Shown here piece by piece: positions 28,029 through 38,965 of a DNA stretch of 64,000 nucleotides; positions within the stretch are counted from its first letter, which is position 1, and each line of letters begins with the position of its first letter. A program made the position numbers and the translations under genes. The stretch spans positions 1 to 64,000 of the forward strand of contig OAPG01000019.1 of the NCBI GenBank assembly GCA_900208305.1. Reading direction: 5' to 3'. The notes below the pieces were generated by a model, which was not told the DNA's origin, ran no database searches, and saw only the letters and a list, made by a program, of their open reading frames with translations. This DNA comes from Melanopsichium pennsylvanicum. Lineage: Eukaryota; Basidiomycota; Ustilaginomycetes; Ustilaginales.

Positions 28029-30779
28029 ATGGCCGCATCCGACCCGCAGCCCGCTGCGAAAGGGTCCCAAGCGGCATCAGCCGAACATGGCCCTTCACCT
28101 GGCGCCTACCACCACCTCCCCGACTTATCCGCAGACATCTCGATGGACACAGAAAATGTCACAAGACCGACATTTGAACAGCTCAACGCTGCCCTCATCT
28201 CCAGAGGATACCTCAGATCGCCACTCAACGTGACTGGTATGCGTGAAGAATCGCTTGTCGCTCTTTCCGACACACTACACGCTATGGTCGCTCAACGAGA
28301 AGAAGATATCGAAGTCCGCACAGCCCTGACTGCTAAGAATCGCTCACTCACAGCATCTCTGGAACGGACAAAGCGCTTTCAAAAGGAAGAATTGGAACGA
28401 TCTGCAGACCTTGAACGCAAAGTCGAAGCTTCCAAAGCAAAGCTACTTCACCTCGCAACCCAGCTCGACACGGAGCGCAACGCTCAGAAAGCAGCCAAGG
28501 AGGCGCTAGGTCGCATGCGCAGAGACTTGCAGGCGATCAAGGCTTCAGCACTTCAGTACAAGGCTGCCAATGATCGATCCGTAGCCAGGGTCAGGGCTCG
28601 TATTGGAGAGGTCACTGGCTCAGCCATTCGTTCTGCCGTTCCTGACTTTCAAATCGTGGCATCTGCATTTGACGATGTACCGACTACGTCCACCCCGAAA
28701 GCAAGTGCCACAGCACTGTACGTACGGCAAGTGCAGGAGCTCGAACAGAAGCGCGCACACCTCGTCGAATACAACCAGGCACTGAAGCGCTTTGCTACCG
28801 AAGCTATAAATGCTATTCGCCGTGCAGATCAAGAACTTGTCGACATGGTCGAAGCAGAGGAAGATGACGTCAAGAGGCGGGATCCATCCAGCACCGCAAA
28901 GCCAAACAGCGAATCCAGCAACATGCGCTCTGTCTCTTCAAGTAACTTGAGCGGCAACGCAGCTGTCAAACGATTAGCATCTACCGATGCATGGCTTTAT
29001 GGTCACCGGCCTTTGTTCCAACGCGATCTTTTCCCTGCCAACGACACTTTCCGATCAACCTCCTCGGGCGCGTTCGTCTCCGCATCATCCAGCAAGACCC
29101 AGCATCCAGCACTGCGAGCGCTTGAGCTCACTTCTACCGCCGTCATCTCCCACGTCCAGTCCCTCCTCGATTTGCGCACGGAACGCACCATTCACGAAGC
29201 TGCACAGAGTCAGCGTCTGTCTGCAGAAGCTCGCGAGCAGGTGTGGGCAGCAGAACTCGAACAGGTCATTCAAGAAGACCTGCGAAGCGATGCTCGCCTC
29301 TCGCTCAACAAGATGAATGGGCCAATACAAGGGGGCTCTTTGGCATCCGCTGCCATTGCAGCCTCGAGCGGGTCGTCTGGCGGAGGTGCGTCGCACCGCA
29401 TCGACTGGCAAAAAGAGAAGATTGAGCTGGAGAAGAAACTTGCTCAGCTTGTCAAACAGGTTGCTCTCGCGGAAGAAAATGCAGTCAGGAACGGAAAGCA
29501 AGCCAGGAGACTTGCTGAAGCAGAAAAAAGCGCGCGGAGCTTGCTTGAGCAGGCTTCATGTTTGGGGTCTGCAAAAGACGAGGGTGCTGAAACGTCTCCG
29601 GATGCTTTGCAAGAAGCTGAAAGGCTCAAAGCGGAGTTGCATGCAGTAGAGCATGAGCGAGATCGGTACGCGAAACGATGCGAGATGCTTGAAGCGGAAG
29701 CACAGGAGCTTCGCAGCGAGCGCGAACGTGTCCTTTCTGCCCATAGCGGGCCGTTGGCGTGCACGCAAGCTTCGAGCTCTGAACTTACATCACTCAAGCG
29801 GCTCGACGAAGGCGAAATGGCCAAGATACATGCACTCGATCAGAAGCATCGTAAAGAGCTCAGTCATCTTTCTGTTGTTGCGGAGAACAGTGAAGTGCAG
29901 CCTCTGACCGAAGCACGCAAAAAGGCAGAGATTGGCGGGAAGGAAACGGTTGAGAGCACCGATGCCGCAACATCTCACGCATCCGTTCGGAAGGAGAGAA
30001 GCAACCGGGGATCTGCTGACACGGGCACGATCAGTTTTGGCGAGAGCTTTGGGAACAACCCTGAGCTGGATTCCATCTTTGGTGTGAAACGGTCTTCGGC
30101 GGTCGCTAACCCCAAGAGGGACGCAGCTCCGCGTCGATCCTCAAGACTCTCGGGTGGTAGCGCTGACGCTGAAGCTGTGACCCCGATTGGTGACGAGCCT
30201 ACCAAAGCATCAGAAAGCGGGACCCGCAAGCGCAAGGCCGGTGAAGAGGACCCATCGCCATTGATGGGGCCTAGTAGCGCAGGAAGGAGGAGGGCAAGCC
30301 GTCGCCTCTCCAATGGTAAGGCTTCCAAAACAGACTTCGAGGAGCTCTCTTCACACGCGTCAAAACAAACAAAGGCTGAGCATCGATCTTCGTCCTCTTT
30401 AGAAAGCGTGACTGTTGGACAAGATGCATCGTCAGAACCAGTGTCGGAAACGCTTCCACCGAACGTCGCTCGATCAAGCCGACGGCTCTCGACGCGTGAG
30501 AAAGAAGAGCTCGATCGAAAGCACAAGCGCAAGGCTACCACCTCCGATACTGTTCAATCAAAGACACCCGCTTCTACTTCCAGAAGAATTGTTTCGGCCT
30601 CATCATCTGTCAGTCGACCAACCGTGGCGTCACTGAGCCGAAGCGAAGCTCTTCAAACGAGCGCGAAGCGTCCGCTATCAAACGCCACCAACACACGCCA
30701 AAGCCTAACTCAAGCTTTGAGGCCTACCAAGGCTCATGCCCGTGTCGTGTCTTCGGCCTCCATTCGAGCACGCTCTTGA
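28029..30779 (+). CDS. Coiled-coil protein with ADIP/Msd1-like N-terminal region
   Basis: A 916-residue protein. Residues about 48-200 (TFEQLNAALISRGYLRSPL ... followed by a long heptad-rich helix) resemble the afadin/alpha-actinin-binding (ADIP) domain found in SSX2IP and in fission yeast Msd1, proteins that anchor microtubule minus ends at centrosomes or spindle-pole bodies. Further coiled coils lie at about 370-420 and 455-630. The last 280 residues are Ser/Lys/Arg-rich with several RRSSRLS-like basic patches that could be phosphorylation or nuclear-targeting sites. No catalytic domain was seen. The gene is divergent from CENP-A, consistent with a mitotic role. The family assignment rests on a short region and is moderate. 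Confidence 0.6.
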   Translation: MAASDPQPAAKGSQAASAEHGPSPGAYHHLPDLSADISMDTENVTRPTFEQLNAALISRGYLRSPLNVTGMREESLVALSDTLHAMVAQREEDIEVRTALTAKNRSLTASLERTKRFQKEELERSADLERKVEASKAKLLHLATQLDTERNAQKAAKEALGRMRRDLQAIKASALQYKAANDRSVARVRARIGEVTGSAIRSAVPDFQIVASAFDDVPTTSTPKASATALYVRQVQELEQKRAHLVEYNQALKRFATEAINAIRRADQELVDMVEAEEDDVKRRDPSSTAKPNSESSNMRSVSSSNLSGNAAVKRLASTDAWLYGHRPLFQRDLFPANDTFRSTSSGAFVSASSSKTQHPALRALELTSTAVISHVQSLLDLRTERTIHEAAQSQRLSAEAREQVWAAELEQVIQEDLRSDARLSLNKMNGPIQGGSLASAAIAASSGSSGGGASHRIDWQKEKIELEKKLAQLVKQVALAEENAVRNGKQARRLAEAEKSARSLLEQASCLGSAKDEGAETSPDALQEAERLKAELHAVEHERDRYAKRCEMLEAEAQELRSERERVLSAHSGPLACTQASSSELTSLKRLDEGEMAKIHALDQKHRKELSHLSVVAENSEVQPLTEARKKAEIGGKETVESTDAATSHASVRKERSNRGSADTGTISFGESFGNNPELDSIFGVKRSSAVANPKRDAAPRRSSRLSGGSADAEAVTPIGDEPTKASESGTRKRKAGEEDPSPLMGPSSAGRRRASRRLSNGKASKTDFEELSSHASKQTKAEHRSSSSLESVTVGQDASSEPVSETLPPNVARSSRRLSTREKEELDRKHKRKATTSDTVQSKTPASTSRRIVSASSSVSRPTVASLSRSEALQTSAKRPLSNATNTRQSLTQALRPTKAHARVVSSASIRARS

Positions 30780-30883
30780 AGCTGATTTGGCTAGCATACC
30801 CATCTATGTGCTGTATGGAAAATCTGTCATCGCACAATTGCGCTTGTGTGTGTTGCTGCTCGGACAGGGGTTTGACAGCAAGT

Positions 30884-31309
30884 CTAGGCCTCAAAGTCGT
30901 AAATGAAAGCGTCTGCGAGTGCTGGCTTGACCTTTTGCTATATGTAGTCGACGCACCGAGCCATACATTGCATATGTGCGAAAACGAGCAAGTTGTCAGC
31001 GCTCCGAGCTTCGTCTACCTTAATCAAACGACTACTTACGACAAAAGCCAGGTGTACCGGGTCCTTCTCGAGATAATATTTAACGTGCTCCTGAGATGGG
31101 AAAGTGGAGATGAATATGTGGTGGAATCCCTTGCCTGCGCCCTCGGGCGATATGTTTTGGGTCGAGCTCTTGAAGTCGAGAATGTAGGGTTTGTCGTCAG
31201 TGTCTAAGCATTTCGATTTGAAAGTGTTGAATTGATCATAGATCTCTTGTCTCTCGGAGGACGAGACCGAGTCCTTGTACTTGAAAGAGACTATGTGGAT
31301 GATTGGCAT
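30884..31309 (-). CDS. Stress-responsive Dabb (dimeric alpha/beta barrel) protein
   Basis: Exon 1 is 31,309-31,040 (90 codons), intron 31,039-30,938 (GTAAGT ... ATATAG, 102 nt), exon 2 30,937-30,884. The spliced product has 107 residues. It starts MPIIHIVSFKYK and contains the FHHIFISTFPSQEHVKYYLEKDPVHLAF block typical of Dabb domains, and exon 2 supplies the usual closing strand (ADAFIYDFEA). Without splicing, the C-terminus is unlike the family. Dabb proteins are small dimers; some are stress-induced or act on polyketide-like substrates. No specific role can be assigned here. Confidence 0.85.
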
Positions 31310-31691
31310 TCTTGCAAAGCAAAGATGATGAGGGTATGGTGGAAGGCGTCGAGATCACAAATAGCTAATAAGTTAGTTGGATACCAAGATGCAATCACGA
31401 TTGGCGCTCTGAGTCCGGGTGGAGGTATTTACTCTGCTGCGTGCATGGACCATTCGTCTCGTCAGAGAGACTGAAAAGGGACTGATAATAATAATATCGA
31501 AGTTCAGCTCGACTGTGGAAGCCATACACCAATAACGCTGTGAACATGCTGCACGAAGCTGTCTCAACTGCTCTACAGCTTAAGTTACCTGGTCATTTGA
31601 GGCGCGTGAGCGAGAATCATCCTTAGTCGAGCAACCAAGGGGAACCTCACCGCAGTACAGCTCGTCGTTGAAAAGAACAAGTATCCCTCAG

Positions 31692-31988
31692 ATTGCAGAG
31701 TGGGTCTCACAAATTGTGAGCGCCAAGGCAACCCCAATTCCCATCGCCGAACAGGATTGGGCTGCAACCTTCAAGGAGGCGGGCATGCCCGACAAGATCA
31801 CCGGTCTGTTTGTCGAGCTGACTGCAGGTGTCGTACACGATCACATTGTAGTTTTGGACGGTGCTGCCATTGAGCTGGAGAGGCAGCGAGGCATCTCCGT
31901 CATTTCGGAACAGACTCATGTCGACTACAAAGCCGTAATTAAGGAGCTTGTCGATCAGGTGAGGCAGGCCACTTTCACCTCCTCCTGA
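31692..31988 (+). pseudogene. C-terminal remnant of an NmrA-like NAD(P)-binding protein
   Basis: About 98 codons (IAEWVSQIV ... IPIAEQDWAATFKEAGMPDKITGLFVELTAGV) resemble the substrate-side C-terminus of NmrA/HSCARG-type atypical SDR proteins. The N-terminal Rossmann fold with its GxxGxxG motif is absent: I find no matching sequence upstream as far as the Dabb gene. The frame has no upstream ATG; the first in-frame ATG is about 30 codons in. It begins directly after TATCCCTCAG, a good splice acceptor, so this could be a last exon whose earlier exons were lost. I interpret it as a gene relic. Confidence 0.6.
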
Positions 31989-32197
31989 TCATGTCAAGCA
32001 TGCATAGATCTGTGATGGCTTCTTTGTACCTCTTTCGAGGAGCTTCAATTGCTTCCGAATCCCTTCTAACAATGCTTCACAGTTTGAGTAGAATACAACT
32101 GTACACTTTCGCTACGTATGAATAGATCGTGATCCTGTGGTCGTTCGTGCACGACACTCAAGTTGTCTGACTTCACAGGAACAAAAGGTAAGCGACA

Positions 32198-33716
32198 TCA
32201 CGATGAGTGCAGAACATCCTGTTCTGCCGCCAGACGAATCTGCCACGATAGCTTGTATGTCTTGAGCGCATCGGCAAAGCTGCTGAGAGGTTCTTGCGGC
32301 ACATTGTCCAACGCCAAAGTATTGTCGGCATTTGAGAGACTTGAACGGACGAGACACTGGAATTCAGTCAAGAACGCATCATCTTCGAGCCGGATGATCT
32401 GCTCCTCTGCTTTGTGAGGGCTTCGGATAGCAAGGGTTGTTATTGCGTCGTATGCGTTTCGAACGCGAAGGATCCAGCCGTCTGCGAGTACTTCGATCTC
32501 TGTATCATATGTAGTGCCTGAGAATTATAAGTGCCATTGTTTACAACGAGATTTCAAAGTCAGTCATGATTCAGCCCTTGCATGAAGAAAGATGGCAAAG
32601 ATGGACAATTGACTTACCGTGTAGAGTGATGCCGTGAGTGAGTGATCCGATGGTGCCCTGCAATTTTCATGAAGCATGTCCGACGAGTACGTAAAGCGCA
32701 AAGGAAAAGGAGGTCAGAATGTTTTGCACAGTCCTGCACAAATGCAATCGGCGGTTTGTTGGCAATCTCACCTTTTGATGTTTCCAAAAAGCATTTGTCA
32801 CTCTCGGCACTCGCTCTTCGGATGGAATCAAAGTCTCATCGAAACCAAGCTGGGAAAGCGCACCGACTGGTTCTGTGTGCGTCACTGTAGTGGCTCTGAC
32901 ACTGCCCAGCATTGCATCGTTATTGTCTCCGGCAAGGAAGCGGATGAGGTCGATAAAGTGCGTCGCTTGCTCTACTACTGGTCCACAGGAGTGTGACTTA
33001 TTCCACCAGTCGAGCTTCCGAGCATATTCATAAGCCATGTAGTATCTTGCATTGATGCACGTTGGCGTCAAGCCGTTCTGGTGCAGGATCTCGCGGATCT
33101 TGAGAATCGCCTTGTTGTAGCGCAGCATGTATCCCACGCTCGTGTATCCAGGTGCTGCCGCAAAGCGAGAAGCTACCTCATCACAATCATTACTTAGGAA
33201 TGGGTTGATGGCTGAGACGGGCTTCTCGACCAGATACGACTTGGCTTTTGGAAAGTGCTCAAGCATCTCAAGATCGGCTCTTTTGCCCGGCTGCAGCGCG
33301 CCCCTGAAGTGTGGGGGGCATCCAAGAATCACAAGATGGACCTCATCGTCGCCGTTGGCTATTAAGAGCGCTGCTGCCTCTGCAATGCAATTAAAGGCCT
33401 TTGTTAACTGCCATGCTGATCGCACGTCGGGGTCACTACAAGCGCGCTTGTCACGTATACGCTGAGCGGCACGAGAAATGTCGGGATCAACGAGAGCGAT
33501 GAAGTGTAACTGAGTTGCGCTGTTCTTAAAGATTTGTTCCAGTCTTGCAGAGTGGTTCCATGGACCTTCCGGCGAGCCTATCCATGACAAAGTTAGCAGA
33601 GGTGTCAGTTCTTAGTGCTCTCGATGATCTCTGATTTTGTGTGCAAAATGATCGGTCTGCTTACCGAAATTGATCTCGCCCGCCCCTATTATAACTACCT
33701 TGAAAATGCCCGACAT
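32198..33716 (-). CDS. Gfo/Idh/MocA-family oxidoreductase (four exons)
   Basis: Exons are 33,716-33,665, 33,577-32,772, 32,657-32,618 and 32,517-32,198; introns are 87, 114 and 100 nt with GTAAGC, GTGAGA and GTAAGT donors. Splicing gives an unbroken 405-residue protein. The nucleotide-binding motif VVIIGAGEINFG is split across intron 1. The conserved EKP triad (YLVEKPVSAIN) lies near residue 130, and the C-terminal substrate domain contains GPVVEQATHFIDLIRFL, a GGxxxDxGxH-like segment. These enzymes oxidise or reduce sugars, inositols or related compounds with NAD(P); the substrate is unknown here. It shares a 271-bp divergent promoter with the P5B ATPase gene. A single-exon reading would lose the N-terminal glycine motif and the last 120 residues. 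Confidence 0.87.
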
Positions 33717-33987
33717 GGTGTGTGTGGTATCTTCTCAAAATCACACGCTATAGTGAAAAATCGGAAGCTCGCCTTTTTATTTCCCTCGTCTCGTCACAAC
33801 GCAGCTGGAAATTTGGCGTTGGGGTCGGAGTTGCCGAGGCTGCACGGCCTCTGATGCTGTGTAGTCTCAGGTTTTTATTTTGGCTCTGTGTGCCTTGCAC
33901 TCCATCACTGGCCTACAATAATCGGAGCCCTCCCATCTTCCTATCGACTTGACTCAGCATCGGATTGCTAAGAGAGATACAATCACC
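33717..33987. promoter_or_regulatory. Divergent promoter between the Gfo/Idh/MocA and P5B ATPase genes
   Basis: 271 bp between two divergent ATGs, AT-richer than the flanks near 33,770-33,920. No clear TATA box was found. Confidence 0.4.
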
Positions 33988-36900
33988 ATGTCCGAGTTGC
34001 GCCCAGGTGATCGCCGCGGACAGGTGTCATCCAAGTCTCAGCACCCCTTTGAGGTCGCAGGAGATGAATACCAAGCACCATTCCAGCTTCCAGCCAAGAA
34101 AGCAGCCATCGACAACGACCAGACCGCCGACCAAGCAGATGTGACAGAGTTCGCCTCTTCACCCTATTTTGACGACCAAGAGGCACGCGAGGCATTCGAA
34201 TGGGCTCAGTCTCAGCGCGAGGCCGACGCAGATGCTAGCAACGACGCATCCGGTGGTGTCGAGATCGGTCGTAGAAAACGTAGAGATAGTCAGGTCGGTA
34301 GCTACGATGAAGGCGGAACCATCTTTGATGGGCCCGGAGCAGGGGCCGTACCCAGTTCAGTGAGCAGTATGCGTCACGAGATGACTAGGCCGGAGCTTGG
34401 CCGACGAGCTTCACGAAGTTCTCGTCGTCGCATCTCGATGGAAGGACGCTCGCCACGCCGTTCTCGCAAGCTTTCCAGTGCTTCGGTCAACAGCGAAGCT
34501 GTCACCACGTCAAGCGAGCGCAGCATATCGCCAGACTCTGTTGCCGGCCGCCGCAAGCCTGCGAGCCAGCGAAGCGGAAGCACCTATCGCTTCGGCCGCA
34601 GGAAGCGTATACCTGAAGATGCGGACCTCACTGGCTCCAGCCAACCCAAGGGAATGCTTGGATCCATTCTCGCCTCTATTCGTGGCGATCGTGGCGATGT
34701 CGACGACGATACCCGCAGCCGCCGCTCTTCGTCTCGGCCTCTACTTTCGCATAGACGCTCGTCAGGCTCGGTCGTCTCTTCGCGCACAGGACGTTCAGAC
34801 GTAGAGCTCGATGACGCAGACCAAGAAGAGCGTGATAGTAGGGGCTGGAGCGACGACGACTACGGCTTTGATGATGAACATGACGATGATGACAGCTCCT
34901 ACCACTCATCTGACGACGATGTATCCAATCGCAACGGTATTCTTCCCTCCGCCTTCGGTACACTAAGCGGCGCAGTTGACCCCGTCTTTGGAGACACTCG
35001 CTTCTCCACCGATCATCCACCCGAGGACGAGCTGGATGCCGAACTCGGCGGTCGCGAGCTCGAGGGGGGCAATGCCTCGGGCTTCGGTCGATCCGAGGGC
35101 GACCTTAGATCCAGCTCTCACGCTCGTGATTCTGGCGTCCGTGCAGCTGAAGCCAAACGCGAGCTCACTTTCCTCGACAAGTCCTCCAAGAGTCGTCAGC
35201 AGATATACCTTACCGAAGAAGACACCATCATTCGTTTCACCGGCTACCGCACTCTTGTGGCGAACCAGATCATTTATTCGATCGTCTGCTGTCTCACTTT
35301 AGGCATCGTTTACCTCATTGGGCGGTGGTTGCCTCGCTTCCGTCTCAAACGGGTCTGCAGGGAGATCGAGTTTGAGAATGCCGAATTCATCATGATCGAG
35401 AACCAGTGGGGCGATCTTCACAAGGAAAAGCTTACAACAATCCCTTTCGCCCGTCCTCTCGCCACTGTATTCCCACCTTCTTCTCGAGAACCACCTGCCA
35501 CACAAGCCGAGTTTCAATCAGCGCCGACCATCAATTTGCCTCCCGAACTCGTTGGCAAGAGCAATGCACCATTCAAGATCGCATCTGCTAAGAGCAGCAT
35601 CCTCAACGGCGGCAATACTGCCAACGGCAAAGGTAACGGCACCGACTCACCCTTGATCGACGGGCTGCCCATGCTTTCGGGCGTTCAGACCGAACAGCTC
35701 ATGGAGCTGACCTTCTTCGACTTCAGATACACTCGCTTTGCTCTTCATCCGCCCACAGGCCGTCTTCGCATGGTCAAAGACTGGCGAGACCCACTGTGGA
35801 CTTCGCTCGCTACCATCAATGATGGAATCAGCTGGGACGCCGAAAAGGATCGCACCACCATCTTTGGCAAGAATGCCATCGAAATCCAGGCCAAGTCCAC
35901 TTGGCAATTGCTGGTAGATGAAGTACTTCATCCATTTTACATGTTCCAGATCGTCTCGATCATCCTATGGTCCTTCGACAATTACTACTACTATGCCTTT
36001 TGCATCGCAGTCATCTCTCTTGCATCCATCTTCACCACCCTCATCGAGACTCGTCAAACCGTCAATCGCATGCGCGAAATGAGCAGATTCTCCTGCAATG
36101 TCAGAGTCCTGCGCGAGGGTAATTGGCAAGTTCTCGATTCCGGCGATCTGGTACCAGGCGACGTTTACGATGTCGCTGAGCCCGGCCTTCTGCTCTTCCC
36201 AGCCGACAGTGTCTTGTTAAGCGGAGATGCCATTGTCAACGAGAGTATGCTTACGGGAGAAAGTGTTCCCGTCAGCAAAATGCCCCTCACTACCCCTGCT
36301 ATGGTCGGCCTTCATGCCGCTGGCACTGATGTCACCGCCGATCTGGCCAAGCATTTCCTGTTCTCAGGCACTCGAATCATCCGTATCCGCGGCAGCGGAT
36401 CCACTGACAAGAATGAGGCAGGTGCCAAAGCGATGGTAGTCCGGACCGGTTTCAACACCACCAAAGGCGCTTTAGTGCGCAGCATGCTTTTTCCCAAACC
36501 CATGGGTTTCAAGTTCTATCGTGATTCTTTCCGCTTCATCGGCTTCCTCGCTGCCATTGCCGGTATCGGCTTTACCTTTGCTGCAGTCAACTTTGTCAAG
36601 ATCGGCATCGCTTGGCAAACCATCGTCATCCGTGCACTCGACCTCATCACTGTCGTTGTCCCCCCCGCACTGCCGGCTACCATGTCTATTGGTATCTCTT
36701 TCGCTATCAATCGTCTGCGCAAGCAGGGGATCTACTGTATCGCACCCAGTCGAGTGATAATTGGAGGTAAAGCCGACGTATTCTGCTTTGACAAGACGGG
36801 TACTTTGACTGCAGAAGGTCTCGATGTTCTTGGCACGCGAACCATTGATCTAAAAGCTGGCAGGTTCAGCGAGCTGCATGAGACGGTCGACGAGATGCCT

Positions 36901-38337
36901 GTGGGTACCGGTACTAAGACGGATACCGATGCACGCAAGATGCCTTTACTCTATGCACTTGCCACCTGCCACTCTCTCAAAGTGGTCGATGGGGAGGTGA
37001 TCGGCGACCCTCTTGACGTCAAGATGTTTGAATACACCGGCTGGACGCTTGACGAAGGTAAAGATCGCGCTGCCAAAGCAACCACTAAGGCCGGTACGGC
37101 AAGAGATGGCAAGTCGAAGCTCACCGAGCGTCCTCCTGCACTGGTACAGACTGTTGTTCGACCACCGGGCGGACAGGCCTTCGAAGTTGAGGACGCCATC
37201 AAGTCTGGCCGCCACGCGCATTTCCTCGAGCTTGGTGTCCTGCGCACCTTCGAATTTGTGTCGTCTCTCCGAAGAATGAGTGTCATCGTCAAGCGTCTCA
37301 AATCACAATCCATGGAGGTGTTTGTTAAGGGCGCACCCGAAGTCATGGCCGATATCTGCGACAAGGACACCTTCCCAGCCGACTACGACGATCTTCTTTC
37401 GTACTACACCAAACACGGATATCGTGTCATTGCATGCGCAGGCAAAACGATGGCGGGCATGAGTTGGATCAAAGCTCAGCGCATGCGTCGAGAGCAAGCC
37501 GAGAGCGGTCTTCGATTCTTGGGTCTCATCATCTTCGAGAATAAGCTTAAGGAAGGCACCGCCCCTGTGATTGAAGTTCTCCAGCAGGCCAACATCGTCA
37601 CCAAGATGGTCACGGGTGACAATCCTCGCACCGCGATCAGCGTAGCGCGAGAGTGCGGCATGATTGGCCCTTCTGCACACGTCTTTATGCCCACGTTCGT
37701 TGAAGGCGATCAGAGGGGCCGTCGTGCGGTGATTGAATGGACGAGCGTCGACGACGACCGTATCAAGCTCGACCCATACCATCTACAGCCTCGCGAGGTG
37801 GACCCTCATGTCCTTGACCTAGAAGAGTTCGATTTCCAGGATTACCAGCTTGCGTTGACCGGCGATGTTTTCAGGTGGATGGTCGATTTCGCAGCCATCG
37901 AGACGTTACGCAGGTTGCTCATCAAGGGAACCGTGTTTGCACGCATGTCCCCGGACGAGAAGCACGAAGTGGTGGCCCGCCTGCAAGCATTGGGGATGAC
38001 AGTCGCATTTGTGGGAGATGGATCGAACGATTGCAGTGCCCTCAAAGCTGCTGACATCGGCATCTCGCTGTCTGAAGCTGAAGCATCGGTCGCCGCCCCT
38101 TTCACCTCCAATAGAGGCGACATTAGCTGCGCGATTGACACGATCAAGGAAGGAAGGGCGGCACTCGTTACCTCGTTCGGTTGCTTCAGCTACATCTGCC
38201 TGACATCGCTCATCCAGTTCTCTTCTATTACTCTCTTATACAGCTTTGGATCTAGCTTGAGTGATTCGCAGTTTATGCTGGCAGACTTCTCTGCTTTATT
38301 GTTGAGCGTCTTCTCTGCTAGGACTGGCCCAGCATGA
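33988..38337 (+). pseudogene. ypk9: P5B-type ATPase, 5' part only (lacks helices M7-M10)
   Basis: 1449 residues from ATG 33,988 (the frame is open to 33,949 but begins with TTG). An acidic, Arg/Ser-rich disordered N-terminus (1-390) is followed by P5-specific N-terminal helices, the A domain with TGES at about 756, PPALPAT in M4 at about 892 (P5B type; P5A has PPELP), phosphorylated D935 in DKTGT, KGAPE, TGDNP at about 1208 and GDGSND at about 1342. Helices M5 and M6 end in SARTGPA, then TGA. Family members continue for about 200 residues with M7-M10. Nothing downstream encodes these; they lie at 891-1499 on the minus strand. Intact homologues (Ypk9, ATP13A2) are vacuolar/lysosomal polyamine and heavy-metal pumps. 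The truncated protein is unlikely to fold as a working pump. All catalytic motifs remain, so the break looks recent or artefactual. Confidence 0.9.
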
Positions 38338-38965
38338 GTTGGTCAAGAATAAGCAACGCCTGTATTGACACATTAGCAATGAAAGATGTTTTCCATAGCG
38401 TCCACTTTGCGGGGAAAGAAAATCGGACGATTTGTCTACAGCCTAGAGAAATGTGTGGAGTGAGACCAGCCGAGGAAGGTTGAATGCTCAGATTTGCTCC
38501 TTGCAGCACTTACAGAGCTTCGCATTGGACGGAATCTCAGATCAGAAATTCAGCTGTCGCCATCGCCTTCTCCCTCGGCTAGGCCCACTTGCACAAATTG
38601 TTGTGGGTGGGGATGTTTAAGTTGCCTAACCTACGGTAATCCCTTCACCCCACCACACCTGTCCGGCTGATAATGAAGCTGCTCTGCAGCTCACCTGACT
38701 TTACTTGGTTGCTGGACCCATTTCACAACCACACAGTAGTCAGATACGCGCAATTGTGTGCTCTCTGCTTCATCTTTGCTACGTGTCTCAACCAAAACAG
38801 CTGCAACAACCACCAGACTCGGAGGCCGGCCCTTATCGAGCATCAGTGAGACCCCTTTTCATCATTACAACCACCAACATTCACCGACGTTCAGGACACT
38901 GCGGTGTCACTCCGAACATCGGAATTCTCCTCACCCCCACCACCACCCCCACACCTTCTGGCACC
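38338..38965. other. Region after the ATPase break; upstream of the dipeptidyl aminopeptidase
   Basis: No P5 ATPase-like helices are encoded in any frame. Pyrimidine-rich and CCACC-rich sequence before 38,966 looks like promoter and leader for the peptidase gene. Under the inversion model, this DNA was originally joined to the SurE upstream region at 1500. Confidence 0.6.

Larger units (their letters stand above)
1500..38334. other. Putative inverted chromosome segment (about 36.8 kb)
   Basis: The P5B ATPase is split: its 5' part on the plus strand ends at 38,334 and its 3' part on the minus strand begins at 1499. Flipping 1500-38,334 would place codon GCA (38,332-38,334) next to codon TAC (1497-1499) in the same frame, giving a continuous gene of about 1651 residues on the minus strand. 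The segment holds the SurE gene through the Gfo/Idh/MocA gene, all otherwise apparently intact apart from the NmrA remnant. No long inverted repeat is obvious at the two edges. A misassembly would give the same picture. Confidence 0.7.

Noticed and set aside
38338..38700. Possible intron followed by a missing last exon for the P5B ATPase
   Set aside because: No frame here or further downstream before the peptidase encodes membrane helices or the PTA-x-L / QPWY motifs; these are found only at 891-1499.
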